Source of the DNA: Halanaerobiales bacterium
GTDB lineage: Bacteria; Bacillota; Halanaerobiia; Halanaerobiales; M55B127
Length of the DNA: 5,817 nucleotides
Assembly (NCBI GenBank): GCA_021736965.1
Contig: JAIPEV010000117.1
Span: 1 to 5,817 of the forward strand
Reading direction: 5' to 3'
In this document: in pieces, positions 5,716 through 5,817 of the stretch
Layout of the letters: each line of letters opens with the position of its first letter
Numbering within the stretch: the first letter of the stretch is position 1
Made by a program: the position numbers and the translations under genes
The notes under the pieces: model-generated
Databases searched by the model: none
Told to the model about the DNA's origin: nothing
The model's input: the letters and a program-made list of their open reading frames with translations, nothing else

Positions 5716-5817
5716 AATTATTTTTTTAAAACTTGTATTATTATTTACCGTAGTACCAATAGTTGAATTAGCTTTATTAATTGAAATAGGTAGTCGTATA
5801 GGAGTTATCTTTACAAT
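5711..5817 (+). CDS. fxsA: FxsA-family membrane protein, N-terminal fragment (3' end outside window)
   Basis: The open frame reads into FLKLVLLFTVVPIVELALL, followed by IEIGSRIGVIFT, and continues past the window edge. The FxsA family begins with a membrane helix of the form LLF..VP..EL.LLI..G..IG, which this matches closely. FxsA is a small inner-membrane protein, known in E. coli for relieving F-plasmid exclusion of phage T7; its cellular role is unclear. The coordinates start at GTG 5711, the only conventional start codon in the frame after an in-frame stop at 5663. The more likely start is ATT 5720, giving an N-terminus MFLKLVLLF, because the ribosome binding site GAGGTGAT overlaps the GTG. 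The gene begins about 11 to 20 bases after the second permease stop with no promoter between, so it is probably the last visible gene of the operon. Only about 35 residues are seen, so family assignment is good but not certain. Confidence 0.75.
   Translation, partial: MIIIFLKLVLLFTVVPIVELALLIEIGSRIGVIFT

Noticed and set aside
1..5817. Mobile element, CRISPR array, tRNA or rRNA
   Set aside because: I saw no transposase or integrase motifs, no regularly spaced direct repeats, no terminal inverted repeats with target duplication, and no tRNA cloverleaf or rRNA-like stretch.

Overview
The window is AT-rich throughout. It carries strong AGGAGG-type ribosome binding sites, near-consensus sigma-A-type promoters and tightly packed genes. 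This suggests a low-GC Firmicute-like bacterium. A diderm anaerobe such as a member of the Halanaerobiales would fit the LolCDE-like transporter, but that placement is an inference and not read from any marker gene.

Layout. (1) Bases 1-366 are the 3' end of a GGDEF diguanylate cyclase gene whose sensor half lies upstream of the window. (2) Bases 367-675 are a 309-base AT-rich gap that ends in a good extended -10 promoter. (3) Bases 676-1620 are a single gene for an FMN-dependent nitronate monooxygenase / FabK-like oxidoreductase with a four-cysteine cluster near its C-terminus. (4) Bases 1621-1872 are a regulatory gap with an AT-only hairpin, a candidate operator and a strong promoter. (5) From 1873 to the right edge runs one compact co-directional operon: a TetR-family regulator, an ABC ATPase of the LolD/MacB group, two paralogous four-helix LolC/E (MacB/FtsX-type) permeases, and the start of an FxsA-family membrane protein that runs off the edge.

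How the genes work together. The ATPase and two permeases have the parts of an asymmetric LolCDE-type complex: two ATPase copies plus one of each permease. Such complexes act on lipids or lipoproteins, or expel amphiphilic compounds, from the outer leaflet of the cytoplasmic membrane by mechanotransmission. The TetR-family protein is the first gene of the operon and probably represses it. The last gene, fxsA-like, appears translationally linked to the second permease and may use an ATT start codon.

The gene families are ordinary. The points most worth checking are the probable ATT start of fxsA, the CPVC motif in the TetR ligand domain, the cysteine cluster in the oxidoreductase, and the palindromes placed at the two promoters.
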